Assembly: GCA_019638595.1 (NCBI GenBank)
Contig: JAHBTJ010000002.1
Coordinates: 248,001 to 312,000, forward strand
Source: Chitinophagaceae bacterium
Lineage (GTDB): Bacteria > Bacteroidota > Bacteroidia > Chitinophagales > Chitinophagaceae
Direction of reading: 5' to 3'
Length of the DNA: 64,000 bases
Shown here: positions 17,874-26,669 of the stretch, piece by piece
How positions within the stretch are numbered: position 1 is the first letter of the stretch
How the letters are laid out: each line of letters opens with the position of its first letter
The notes under the pieces: generated by a model
Databases searched by the model: none
Told to the model about the DNA's origin: nothing
What the model saw: only the letters and a program-made list of their open reading frames with translations
Program-made: the position numbers and the translations under genes

Positions 17874-19796
17874 TTAAACAGTAACCTTTACTTTCTCTTT
17901 CATCATTTCACGCACTGTGTCAGCAATGGCGTTGGCATCATAGCCACTGTCGCGTTGTAATTCTTTGGGAGTTCCGTGTTCAATTACTATATCGGGGATG
18001 CCTAATATTTTTACTTCCGCTTTATAATGATGAGCCGCCATAAACTCCAGCACCGCGCTTCCAAAGCCTCCTGTTACGGTACCATCTTCCACGGTAACTA
18101 TTTTGTTATACCTGGAAAACACTTCATGCAGCATCGCTTCGTCCAAAGGCTTGGCAAAACGCATGTCGTAATGCGCGGGATGAATATCATCCTTTCTTAG
18201 GTCGCGTATGGCTGTTGCCGCAAAATTGCCGGGATGACCCAGTGAAAGAATAGCTATATCCTGCCCGTCTTTTAATTTTCTGCCCGTACCAATTTTAATT
18301 GCTGTCATTTCGGTGCGCCACTCGGGCATGGTACCTTCTCCACGGGGATAACGGATCGTAAAAGGATTTTTTGTTGTATCTAACTGCGCTGTATACATCA
18401 GGTTGCGCAACTCAGCTTCATTCATGGGGGCACTTACGATCATATTGGGAATACAACGCATGTAGGCAATATCGTACGCCCCGTGATGGGTAGCGCCGTC
18501 TTCTCCTACCAGCCCGGCCCTGTCAAGACAAAAAATAACCGGCAGGTTTTGTATAGCAACATCGTGCACTACCTGGTCGTAGGCACGCTGCATAAACGAA
18601 GAATAAATATTACAGAACACTTTCATTCCCTGCGTAGCCATACCCGCGCTTAGGGTTACGGCATGCTGCTCGCAAATTCCTACATCAAAAGCGCGATCCG
18701 GCATTTTATCCATCATAAATTTGAGCGAAGAGCCGGAAGGCATGGCAGGTGTAATGCCTATTATATTTTTATTCTTCTCCGCCAGCTCAATAATCGTGTG
18801 CCCAAATACATCCTGGTATTTGGGAGGCTGGGGCAGCTCAAATTTTTTCTTGTAGATTTCTCCTGTTATTTTATCAAACAATCCCGGCGCATGCCATTTG
18901 GTTTGATCCTGCTCGGCCAGCGAATAACCCTTACCCTTTACCGTTAGTATGTGTAAAAGCTTGGGTCCTGGAATTTTTTTAAGATCCTGCAGCACATCTA
19001 CCAGCTTGGTAATATTATGCCCGTCTATGGGGCCAAAATAACGAAGCTTCAACGCCTCAAAAAGGTTACTGCTTTTACTGATAAATCCTTTGATGCTGTG
19101 TTCCAGCTTACTTGCCATTTCGCGGGTAAATCTTTTCCCCACGGGCAGCCTGCCCAGCGCGTTCCATATATCATCCTTTAACTTATTATAGGTTTGCGAA
19201 GTAGTAATATCGGTAAGATATTCTTTCAGAGCTCCCACATTCTGGTCTATGCTCATGCAGTTGTCGTTCAAAACGATCAGCATATCCGCGTCTGCAACGC
19301 CTGCGTGATTCATTCCTTCAAAGGCCAGGCCAGCGGTAAGGGCTCCATCGCCAATAACCGCAACAGACTTGCGATTTTCTCCTTTATACTTGGCTGCCAT
19401 AGCCATACCCAATGCCGCTGAAATAGAAGTAGAAGAATGACCTACACCAAAGCTGTCGTACTCGCTTTCGGCCCTGCGGGGAAAGCCACTTAATCCATTG
19501 TATTTTCGGTTAGTATGAAAATTATCGCGACGGCCGGTAAGGATTTTATGTCCATACGCCTGGTGCCCCACGTCCCACACCAATTGGTCGTAAGGAGTAT
19601 TGAACACATAGTGAAGCGCTACGGAAAGTTCTACCACACCCAGGCTGGCTCCAAAATGACCGCCATGTACACTCACAACATCAATAATGTAATGCCTGAG
19701 CTCATCACACACCTGGTGTAATTGTTCTTTACTTAATTTTTTGAGATCATCAGGACTGTTGATCTGCCGCAGCAGGGGGCCCGGTGTTATTTCCAT
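17874..19796 (-). CDS. dxs: 1-deoxy-D-xylulose-5-phosphate synthase
   Basis: A 640-residue cytoplasmic transketolase-like enzyme. It condenses pyruvate and glyceraldehyde-3-phosphate to DXP, the first step of the MEP isoprenoid pathway. The N-terminal domain shows VWDVGHQAYGHKIL and the thiamine diphosphate motif GDGALTAGLAFEG followed by the DNCMSID loop. The pyrimidine-binding domain shows DVGICEQHAVTLSAGMA and the DRAGLVGEDGATHHG segment characteristic of Dxs. Length is normal for the family. The start (MEITPGPLL) fits the usual short N-terminus. The gene seems to be transcribed alone: about 100 bp separate it from the downstream oligopeptidase. Confidence 0.96.
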   Translation of the reverse strand: MEITPGPLLRQINSPDDLKKLSKEQLHQVCDELRHYIIDVVSVHGGHFGASLGVVELSVALHYVFNTPYDQLVWDVGHQAYGHKILTGRRDNFHTNRKYNGLSGFPRRAESEYDSFGVGHSSTSISAALGMAMAAKYKGENRKSVAVIGDGALTAGLAFEGMNHAGVADADMLIVLNDNCMSIDQNVGALKEYLTDITTSQTYNKLKDDIWNALGRLPVGKRFTREMASKLEHSIKGFISKSSNLFEALKLRYFGPIDGHNITKLVDVLQDLKKIPGPKLLHILTVKGKGYSLAEQDQTKWHAPGLFDKITGEIYKKKFELPQPPKYQDVFGHTIIELAEKNKNIIGITPAMPSGSSLKFMMDKMPDRAFDVGICEQHAVTLSAGMATQGMKVFCNIYSSFMQRAYDQVVHDVAIQNLPVIFCLDRAGLVGEDGATHHGAYDIAYMRCIPNMIVSAPMNEAELRNLMYTAQLDTTKNPFTIRYPRGEGTMPEWRTEMTAIKIGTGRKLKDGQDIAILSLGHPGNFAATAIRDLRKDDIHPAHYDMRFAKPLDEAMLHEVFSRYNKIVTVEDGTVTGGFGSAVLEFMAAHHYKAEVKILGIPDIVIEHGTPKELQRDSGYDANAIADTVREMMKEKVKVTV

Positions 19797-19995
19797 GTAA
19801 CTTTGTTAAGCGACAAATTTAATACATAAAATTCATGCCTTTTCAAGTTATTCGTGAAACCGGGCTGTTATTGCTATTAATTGATTATCAGTAACATAAC
19901 AACCGGCAATGCAGAAGCCCACACCGCCAGGCACGTTATACAGCCATTAGTAACACAATATTTTTGGTAAGCAGGGGAATTGTTTAGATTTGAAT

Positions 19996-20451
19996 ATGCG
20001 CATAAATGTATCAGGATATTGGTGCTGCCAGATTTTCGGCTGGGGGCTGTTTGGGCTGGTGAATGTTTTATTCGCACGTATTTACGGGCAGGAGATTACC
20101 GGGAAACTCATTACCCGCATACTCATGGCAGTAACAGTAGGAATTGTTGTTACGCACCTGCTTCGTAATATCATTATCGAAAGAAAATGGTTGATGCTTT
20201 CCGCGGAAAAAATCATTATCCGGCTTTTTGTAAGCATTGTTGCTGCTATCTTTATTTATTCACTCAGCCTGGTCAGTCTTTTTGAATGGTTCAACCTGTC
20301 GGAAATGAATCGTGAGATCAGGGCGCCTTTTATAAGCAGGGTAATACGGCTTGCTTTCAGTAAAAGCATAATTTTTATTATCTGGATACTGGCCTATTAT
20401 GCTTATTATGTATACCAATATTTCCAAAAAACAAAAACCAGGGGCAGCTAG
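19996..20451 (+). CDS. truncated duplicate of a LytS-type sensor kinase membrane domain
   Basis: A 151-residue integral membrane protein with about four hydrophobic segments. It is clearly homologous, in protein and DNA, to the membrane domain of the sensor kinase that starts 20 bp downstream: both open with [YW]W-C-QIFGWG and share GQEIT, THLLRN, SLFEWFNLSE and YQYFQK/YHYFQK. It stops at FQKTKTRGS, exactly where the downstream protein enters its kinase linker, and has no His-kinase or ATPase part. A TTG at 19990 is the alternative start; the ATG at 19996 lines up with the paralogue. It is either the remnant of a second kinase or a standalone sensor/partner subunit. Confidence 0.7.
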   Translation: MRINVSGYWCCQIFGWGLFGLVNVLFARIYGQEITGKLITRILMAVTVGIVVTHLLRNIIIERKWLMLSAEKIIIRLFVSIVAAIFIYSLSLVSLFEWFNLSEMNREIRAPFISRVIRLAFSKSIIFIIWILAYYAYYVYQYFQKTKTRGS

Positions 20452-20470
20452 CTTCCACCTACATTTGAAC

Positions 20471-21526
20471 ATGCAATTAAATATATCAAGATACTGGTGG
20501 TGCCAGATTTTCGGCTGGGGGGTGTTCGGACTGGCTAACATTTTCTTTGCCTATACTTATGGGCAGGAGATCACTGCGAAGATGATCATTCGCTTACTGA
20601 TCGTTCTTGCCCTGGGTATTCCTATTACACACCTGCTGCGTAATGTGATCATCCGGAAAAAGTGGCTGGTGCTTCCCATAGAAAAGATCATTACGCGCCT
20701 TTTTTTTAGCCTGGTAACCGCCAGTCTTATTTATTCACTTTGTTCGCTGAGCCTGTTCGAATGGTTTAACCTGTCGGAAGTAAATCCCGAAACCAAAGCG
20801 CCTTTTATTGACAGGGTGGTATTGCGTACTTTCGATAGCAGCCTGTTCCTGATGGTTTGGCTCCTGATCTATTATGTATATCATTATTTCCAGAAAAATA
20901 AAAAGCAGGAAGTAGATACCTTCCGGCTGCAGTCGCTGGTAAAAGAGCTGGAGCTCAAAACCATCAAATCGCATATCAACCCGCATTTTATTTTTAATTC
21001 GCTTAATAGCATACGCGCCCTGGTAGACGAAAATCCTGAACGTGCCAGGAGGGCGATTACCGAATTGAGCAATATACTCAGGAGCAGCATGCAAACTGAA
21101 AAACTGGAAACGGTTCCGCTGGAACAGGAGCTGAATATTGTGAGAGATTACCTGGCGCTGGAACAAATGCGGTTTGAAGAAAGGTTGAAAGTTGATTTTG
21201 ATATTGATGAAGATACGCTCAGCCAGCCTATTCCACCTATGATGCTGCAAACGCTTGCGGAAAACGCCATTAAGCACGGCATCAGCAAACAGGTAAATGG
21301 CGGCACTGTTTTTATTTCGTCCGACTTTGTGGGCGGTCATCACGAGATCATTATCCGCAACAGTGGTATTTTAAACGGGCATGCGGATCATATTGGTTTT
21401 GGCTTACAGAGCACACAGGACAGGCTGAACCTGCTGTTTGGACAAAAAGCTACCTTTGAAATTAAAGATATACCTGGTAATATGGTAGAGGCGAAGGTGG
21501 TAATGCCGGTAAACAACATGAGATAA
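20471..21526 (+). CDS. LytS/YehU-type sensor histidine kinase
   Basis: A 351-residue inner-membrane kinase: four or so membrane segments (residues 10-145), then a His_kinase domain with the conserved KSHINPHFIFNSLN motif (phospho-accepting His near 168), then a short HATPase domain with ENAIKHGI and GFGLQSTQDRL. It should phosphorylate the LytTR response regulator whose gene starts 11 bp after its stop. An ATG at 20399 would give 24 extra residues overlapping the preceding gene; 20471 aligns with the upstream duplicate. The input signal is unknown, since the membrane domain has no named sensory fold. Confidence 0.9.
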   Translation: MQLNISRYWWCQIFGWGVFGLANIFFAYTYGQEITAKMIIRLLIVLALGIPITHLLRNVIIRKKWLVLPIEKIITRLFFSLVTASLIYSLCSLSLFEWFNLSEVNPETKAPFIDRVVLRTFDSSLFLMVWLLIYYVYHYFQKNKKQEVDTFRLQSLVKELELKTIKSHINPHFIFNSLNSIRALVDENPERARRAITELSNILRSSMQTEKLETVPLEQELNIVRDYLALEQMRFEERLKVDFDIDEDTLSQPIPPMMLQTLAENAIKHGISKQVNGGTVFISSDFVGGHHEIIIRNSGILNGHADHIGFGLQSTQDRLNLLFGQKATFEIKDIPGNMVEAKVVMPVNNMR

Positions 21527-21537
21527 ACTGTACAAGT

Positions 21538-22293
21538 ATGACTAAAAAAGCAATTATTATTGATGACGAAAGGCTGGCGCGGAGCGAATTAAAGAAGCTT
21601 CTGCAGGATCATCCTGAAATAGAAGTAATAGCGGAAGCCGCTAATGCCAACGAAGGAATAGAAAAGATCGAACATATGGCGCCCGATCTTGTTTTCCTGG
21701 ATATACAAATGCCCGGGAAAACCGGCTTTGATCTTTTAACGGAGCTCGACAGGCTTCCCCAGGTGATATTCACTACAGCATATGATGAATATGCTTTAAA
21801 AGCATTTGAAGTAAACGCGCTGGATTACCTGCTTAAACCGGTTGAGCCTAAAAGGCTGGCGGATGCATTACAAAAGCTGGAGTATATAGAAGAAAAAGAA
21901 AACATTTCTACTCCTCTTACACCTGTTAACGGCGTATCTGCCACCAACAGGGGAATATTGGGAGAAAATGACCAGGTATTTGTAAAGGACGGGGAACGGT
22001 GCTGGTTTGTAAAGCTGAATGAAATACGGCTTTTTGAAAGTGTTGGCAATTACGCGAAAGTATTTTTTGGCACACACAAGCCGCTTATACTAAAATCGTT
22101 GAACGCGCTGGAAGAGCGGTTGGATGATAAAATTTTTTTCAGGGCGAACAGGAAGCATATTGTAAACCTGCGTATGATAGAACGGGTAGAACCTTATTTT
22201 AATGGTGGACTGCTGCTTGAAATAAAAGGTGGTGAAAAAATTGAAGTAAGCAGGAGGCAGGCGGTGAAGTTTAAGGAGATGATGAGCTTGTGA
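21538..22293 (+). CDS. LytR/AlgR-family response regulator
   Basis: A 251-residue response regulator with a receiver domain (about 1-120) and a LytTR DNA-binding domain (about 150-250). The receiver has the acidic pair IIDDE, the phosphorylated Asp in FLDIQMPGKTGF (about 54), the Thr in FTTAYDEY and Lys in LLKPVEP. The LytTR part shows the usual FFRANRKHIVNL segment. It is paired with the sensor kinase directly upstream. Targets are not known; the M28 peptidase gene starts 97 bp downstream. Confidence 0.93.
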   Translation: MTKKAIIIDDERLARSELKKLLQDHPEIEVIAEAANANEGIEKIEHMAPDLVFLDIQMPGKTGFDLLTELDRLPQVIFTTAYDEYALKAFEVNALDYLLKPVEPKRLADALQKLEYIEEKENISTPLTPVNGVSATNRGILGENDQVFVKDGERCWFVKLNEIRLFESVGNYAKVFFGTHKPLILKSLNALEERLDDKIFFRANRKHIVNLRMIERVEPYFNGGLLLEIKGGEKIEVSRRQAVKFKEMMSL

Positions 22294-22390
22294 TGATTTG
22301 AAATTTATAGTTTGTTGTTTATAGTTTTAAGGCTCAAATTATAAACCCGAAACCTGCAACCTGTACCTTGCAACCCAATAAACCGGATAT

Positions 22391-23689
22391 ATGAAAAAAA
22401 TAATGCTGCCTGCACTGGCATTGCTGCTTATACTGAATGCGGAGGCTCAAAAGATCAACAAAATAGTAAAAGAAAAAGCAGTACGGAAAATAGAGAAAAA
22501 ATTATCGGCAGATGATATGGAGGGGAGAGCCACTTTTACGCCCGGCATTGACAAAGCTGCTGATTTTATTGCCACGGAATTTAAAAAAGCGGGGCTTACT
22601 CCCTTACAGGGGAACAATGGTTATTTCCAGGAGTTTGCACTGGTGGAAGCAACGCAAACAACTGTAAATGGTAACGTAGATGGTAATACGATCAGTTCAT
22701 CTGATATAGTAGCCCTTAGCACAAAAGGCACCCTGGAAATAAACGAAAGGTCAGGGTATGAAACAGGAACAATTGAAGCGGGCGACCGCTTGTTCAATAA
22801 AGCGTATGCGTATATCAGCTCAGGCAAAAATTATGTTGTGTGGGTTGATACGGCACATTCGAAAAATTTTGACAACCTGTTGAGGTTTAAGCGCGAGAGC
22901 TTTCAGTCGGACATAAGCATCGTGTTTGTGCTGGCAGGAAAAGTGCCCGGAACGTATTCCATTTCTGTTCAGCAAACCATTTCAGAAAAAAAATTGAAAA
23001 ATGTAGTTGGCATGCTTCCCGGAAAAGGCCGGTCTGCGGGAAGGGAAGGGGAATACGTGATCTTTTCAGCGCATTACGACCACCTGGGCATTGGCGAAGC
23101 AGACAAGGATGGAGACACTATCTTCAACGGCGCTAACGACGATGCTGCAGGCACTACCGCCGTAATAATGCTTTCCAGGTATTTTTCGAAAATCAAAAAC
23201 AACGAACGCACTATCATATTTGCCGCTTTTACTGCCGAAGAGATCGGTGGATTTGGGTCTCAGTACTTCAGCAAACAGTTCAACCCCGGAAAGGTAATGG
23301 CCATGTTCAATATTGAAATGATAGGCACCGACAGTAAATGGGGGAAAAACTCAGCATATATAACAGGTTATGAAAAAACGGATATGGGAAAGATACTGGA
23401 AAAGAGCCTGGAAGGCACCGGCTTTACATTTTATCCCGATCCATATCCGGATCAGCAATTGTTTTATCGCTCAGATAATGCCACACTAGCCAGGCTCGGA
23501 GTGCCGGCGCATACTATTTCAACCTCTAAAATGGACAGTGAACCTTTTTATCATACGCAGGGAGATGAGATTGAAACACTCGACCTGAAGAATATGACGG
23601 AGATCATTAAAGCGATAGCGTTGAGCGCACGTACTATAATAAGCGGTGAAGACACACCTTCGAGAGTGGATACAAAGCAATTGCGATAA
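22391..23689 (+). CDS. M28 family zinc aminopeptidase, exported
   Basis: A 432-residue protein with a signal peptide (MKKIMLPALALLLILNAEAQ) and an M28 metallopeptidase domain in the second half. The two-zinc site can be followed: His in SAHYDHLG, bridging Asp in NGANDDAAGT, catalytic Glu pair in FTAEEIGG, Glu/Asp in FNIEMIG, and final His in PAHTIST. It should release N-terminal amino acids from peptides in the periplasm or outside the cell. It lies 97 bp behind the LytTR regulator, so possible cotranscription is open. A strong hairpin terminator follows. Confidence 0.9.
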   Translation: MKKIMLPALALLLILNAEAQKINKIVKEKAVRKIEKKLSADDMEGRATFTPGIDKAADFIATEFKKAGLTPLQGNNGYFQEFALVEATQTTVNGNVDGNTISSSDIVALSTKGTLEINERSGYETGTIEAGDRLFNKAYAYISSGKNYVVWVDTAHSKNFDNLLRFKRESFQSDISIVFVLAGKVPGTYSISVQQTISEKKLKNVVGMLPGKGRSAGREGEYVIFSAHYDHLGIGEADKDGDTIFNGANDDAAGTTAVIMLSRYFSKIKNNERTIIFAAFTAEEIGGFGSQYFSKQFNPGKVMAMFNIEMIGTDSKWGKNSAYITGYEKTDMGKILEKSLEGTGFTFYPDPYPDQQLFYRSDNATLARLGVPAHTISTSKMDSEPFYHTQGDEIETLDLKNMTEIIKAIALSARTIISGEDTPSRVDTKQLR

Positions 23690-23697
23690 AACATAAA

Positions 23698-23726
23698 AAT
23701 CCCGGTAAAAAAATTCTACCGGGATT
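23698..23726. terminator. bidirectional hairpin terminator between M28 peptidase and tsf
   Basis: AATCCCGGTA (23698-23707), a 9-nt A/T-rich loop, then the exact complement TACCGGGATT (23717-23726). It lies between the stop codons of two convergent genes, with A-rich sequence on the left and ATTATTTAAA on the right, so it can serve both strands. Confidence 0.8.
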
Positions 23727-23751
23727 CATTATTTAAAAGTGGATTGTTTGC

Positions 23752-24591
23752 TTATCCTAAAGCTACTCTTTTAAATTCGGTAACTTTTAAACCGGCATCT
23801 ACAGCTTTCAGGAAATCACCTACTGTTTTGCCATTGTCCTTTACAAAGGGCTGTGCTACCAGTGTGTTTTCTTTAAAGAAGGCGTTCAGCTTACCTTCGG
23901 CAATTTTTTCAATCATCGCATCGGGCTTACCAGCCATTTTAGGATCATTTTTGATCTGGTCGGTAACGATTGCTTTTTCACGTGCTACCACGTCAGCCGC
24001 TACAGATTCAGGATCAACCGCTACAGGGTTCATAGCCGCGATCTGCATAGCCACATCTTTACCGGCCTCATCCGACGCTTTGTTTAATCCTACCAGCACA
24101 CCAATACGGTATGCACCATGAATATACGATGCTACATAAGGAGCATCTACCCGCTCAAACTTGCTGATACCGATTTTTTCGCCGATGCTGGCCAACTTAT
24201 CGTTTACAAGATCTGATATTTTTGCCCCGTTGATAGATACATTGTTCAGCTCTTCCGCGCTTTTCACATTGCTTTCAATCGCAGCGTCGGCAATGCTTTT
24301 AGCAAATGCCACAAAGTCTGTGTTCTTACTCACAAAGTCTGTTTCGCAACTGATACATACTGCAATTCCGGTTGTATTGTCTGCAGTAGTTTGTGCAATC
24401 ACTACCCCTTCCTTCGCTTCACGGTCACCGCGCAATGCTGCAACCTTCGCGCCTTTTTTACGCAACCAGTCAATCGCTTCTTCAAAATTACCATTGGTTT
24501 CTGTAAGTGCCTTGCGGCAATCCATCATACCCGCGCCGGTCATTTGGCGCAGTTTATTTATATCCGCTGCTGTTATAGTTACTGTAGACAT
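23752..24591 (-). CDS. tsf: translation elongation factor Ts
   Basis: A 279-residue guanine-nucleotide exchange factor for EF-Tu. The N-terminal UBA-like domain (LRQMTGAGMMDCRKAL) and the core with TDFVSKNTDFV are diagnostic. Length is normal. It is the last gene of the minus-strand order rplM-rpsI-rpsB-tsf, 48 bp behind rpsB. Confidence 0.98.
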   Translation of the reverse strand: MSTVTITAADINKLRQMTGAGMMDCRKALTETNGNFEEAIDWLRKKGAKVAALRGDREAKEGVVIAQTTADNTTGIAVCISCETDFVSKNTDFVAFAKSIADAAIESNVKSAEELNNVSINGAKISDLVNDKLASIGEKIGISKFERVDAPYVASYIHGAYRIGVLVGLNKASDEAGKDVAMQIAAMNPVAVDPESVAADVVAREKAIVTDQIKNDPKMAGKPDAMIEKIAEGKLNAFFKENTLVAQPFVKDNGKTVGDFLKAVDAGLKVTEFKRVALG

Positions 24592-24639
24592 GTCGTTCTT
24601 TTTAAATAATTAAAAACTCAGGCTTTCTAACCACTCCAC

Positions 24640-25548
24640 TTATTTTCCGCCGCCAGGACCAGATCTGCGGGGTCCGCCACCTGCGGGTGTACGCCTTCTG
24701 CCCTGTCCGCCACCTGCACCAGATCTTCCACTACCTGCACCAGGCCCTCGTCCGCCTCGTCCGCTTTTTTCTCTTTCATTACCGGCCTCATCAATATCAA
24801 AACGAGGTCCCTTTTCTACTACCTCTTCTTCTGTTTCCTCTTCTGCTTTTTCGTTCTGGCGTTCTGCCAAACCTTCGGCAATAGCAGCGGTAATATAATT
24901 GGTAATGATGGCGATTGATTTGGTAGCATCATCATTTGCAGGAATAGAGAAATCAACTTTATTAGGGTCGCAGTTGGTATCTACCATGCCAAAAGTAGTA
25001 ATGCCCAGGCGTTTTGCTTCAGCCAGTGCAATATGCTCATGCCCGATATCAATAATGAACAAAGCGGCAGGAACACGTCCCAGTTGAGCGATACCGCCCA
25101 ATACTTTCTCCATTTTTTCTTTATCGCGTGTAAGCGTCAGTCTTTCTTTTTTAGTAATGCTGTCGAATGTACCGTCGTTCAGCATCTTTTCAATGCTCTG
25201 CATTTTTTTAACGCTCTTACGTACGGTGTTAAAGTTGGTGAGCATACCACCCAGCCACCTTTCCGTAACATAAGGCATGTTAATACGCCTGGCGCATTCG
25301 GTAACGATTTCCTTCGCCTGCTTTTTGGTGCCAACAAACATTATTTTTTTACCGCTTTTAGCGATGTTTTTTAATGCCGCTGCTGTTTCCTGCAGATTTT
25401 CAACGGTTTTGTTGAGGTCTATAATATGTATACCTTTCTTTTCAGCGAAAATATAAGGCAACATTTTGGGGTTCCACTTCTTACGCAGGTGACCGAAATG
25501 TACACCGGCTTCCAGTAATTGCTGTTGCAATGAAGTGCTATTTTCCAT
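24640..25548 (-). CDS. rpsB: 30S ribosomal protein S2 with low-complexity C-terminal extension
   Basis: A 302-residue protein. Residues 1-230 are ordinary S2 (QQLLEAGVHFGHLRKKWNPK, VGTKKQAKEIV, GMVDTNCDPNKVDFSIPAND). The last 70 residues or so are an acidic stretch (KAEEETEEEVVEK) followed by a Gly/Arg/Pro-rich tail with repeated RGG-like and GGG groups. S2 is usually about 230-260 residues, so the tail is an addition. It is read in frame with no frameshift. Second-to-last gene of the ribosomal operon. Confidence 0.97.
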   Translation of the reverse strand: MENSTSLQQQLLEAGVHFGHLRKKWNPKMLPYIFAEKKGIHIIDLNKTVENLQETAAALKNIAKSGKKIMFVGTKKQAKEIVTECARRINMPYVTERWLGGMLTNFNTVRKSVKKMQSIEKMLNDGTFDSITKKERLTLTRDKEKMEKVLGGIAQLGRVPAALFIIDIGHEHIALAEAKRLGITTFGMVDTNCDPNKVDFSIPANDDATKSIAIITNYITAAIAEGLAERQNEKAEEETEEEVVEKGPRFDIDEAGNEREKSGRGGRGPGAGSGRSGAGGGQGRRRTPAGGGPRRSGPGGGK

Positions 25549-25590
25549 TTTATTGATTTGAATAATTTGATGAATAAAATTTGATAAAGA

Positions 25591-25980
25591 CTAACGCTTG
25601 CTGAACTGGAAGCTCTTTCTTGCTTTCTTTTTACCGAATTTCTTGCGTTCAACACCTCTGGGATCACGCATCAGCAAGCCGGCAGCTTTTAATGCGGGGC
25701 GATAGTCGGCGCTTACCTCCAGTAATGCACGTGCAATACCGAGCTTGGCGGCTTCCGCCTGTCCTTTAATACCACCGCCGGTAGCGTTGATCTTCACGTC
25801 GAACTTGTCTAAAGATTCGATCGTTTTTAAAGGAAGCTCCACCTGGTTCTGCAGGTAGATGAGTGAAAAATATTGTTTGTAGTCTTTTTCGTTTATAGTG
25901 ATGGTTCCGTTTCCTTTTGAAAGAAACACCCTTGTCACTGCTTCTTTACGACGACCAACGCCATTTTTTTGCTTTTCCAT
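25591..25980 (-). CDS. rpsI: 30S ribosomal protein S9
   Basis: A 129-residue protein with the S9 pattern: NGVGRRKEAVTRVFL at the N-terminus, INATGGGIKGQAEAAKLGIARAL in the middle, and the basic tail ending in FSKR that reaches toward the P-site tRNA. It lies 50 bp downstream of rplM on the minus strand; L13 and S9 are adjacent in most bacteria. Confidence 0.98.
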   Translation of the reverse strand: MEKQKNGVGRRKEAVTRVFLSKGNGTITINEKDYKQYFSLIYLQNQVELPLKTIESLDKFDVKINATGGGIKGQAEAAKLGIARALLEVSADYRPALKAAGLLMRDPRGVERKKFGKKKARKSFQFSKR

Positions 25981-26030
25981 TTATATTAAGCTTTGGGCTA
26001 TTAGCGAAACCGCTATTAGCAGTTTACTAA

Positions 26031-26474
26031 TTAAAATTTAAGTTCTTTTGGTTGTTGCGCTGCGTGAGGATGTTCTGCCCCGGCATACACAAATAATTTT
26101 TTGTAGACCTTGCGACCCAAACGGTTTTTAGGAAGCATCCCTTTAATAGCTCTTTCCAGCACCACTTCAGGACGACGACCCAGCAGGTTTTTCGCTGTTT
26201 CTTCTTTTTTACCGCCCGGGTAGCCCGAAAAGTTGATGTAGGTTTTGTCTTCCAGCTTGTTGCCTGTGAACTTTACCTTATCGGCATTGATGATCACAAC
26301 ATAATCTCCGCAATCAACATTGGGAGTAAAATAAGGCTTGTTTTTGCCCCGCAGCACAGCCGCTATGCGGGCGCACATGCGACCCACGGTTTGATTGGTG
26401 CCGTCTACAACATACCAGTTATGTTGCACGGTAGCCTCGTTCGCATGTTTGGTAGTGAAATGTAATTTGCTCAT
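26031..26474 (-). CDS. rplM: 50S ribosomal protein L13
   Basis: A 147-residue protein (MSKLHFTTKHANEATVQ onward) with WYVVDGTNQTVGRMCARIAAVLRGK and LGRRPEVVLERAIKGMLPKNRLGR, both typical of L13. A longer frame starting at 26576 would add 34 residues, including a Lys/Arg-rich stretch, that do not belong to the family; the Met at 26474 is the right start. First gene of the ribosomal operon. Confidence 0.97.
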   Translation of the reverse strand: MSKLHFTTKHANEATVQHNWYVVDGTNQTVGRMCARIAAVLRGKNKPYFTPNVDCGDYVVIINADKVKFTGNKLEDKTYINFSGYPGGKKEETAKNLLGRRPEVVLERAIKGMLPKNRLGRKVYKKLFVYAGAEHPHAAQQPKELKF

Positions 26475-26489
26475 TCTTTTGCGTTTTTT

Positions 26490-26503
26490 CCTCCTTCCGG
26501 AGG
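26490..26503 (-). promoter_or_regulatory. short GC-rich hairpin in the rplM leader
   Basis: Read on the minus strand: CCTCC-GGAA-GGAGG, a five-pair stem with a GGAA tetraloop, ending 15 nt before the rplM ATG. Ribosomal protein operons often carry an autoregulatory leader, and L13 leaders are known in Bacteroidia (general knowledge). The GGAGG arm is too far from the ATG to be a good Shine-Dalgarno site. A regulatory role is inference. Confidence 0.4.
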
Positions 26504-26669
26504 GCGGATTTATCGCCATCCCGATAATATCCTGGTTTAAAATTGGAGCGCAAAGGTAGGTGGAATAAACATTCATTCCTACAATTAATAGAACTATTTT
26601 TTGAACGATCCTTTGTAATTAGTTGATAATCAATAAAAATTTTGTTCCACTTTTAAAAAGAAGGATTAT

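Noticed and set aside
20735-21343. 202-residue minus-strand open frame
   Set aside because: It is antisense to the sensor kinase, whose His-kinase motifs prove the plus-strand frame; composition is unlike a real protein.
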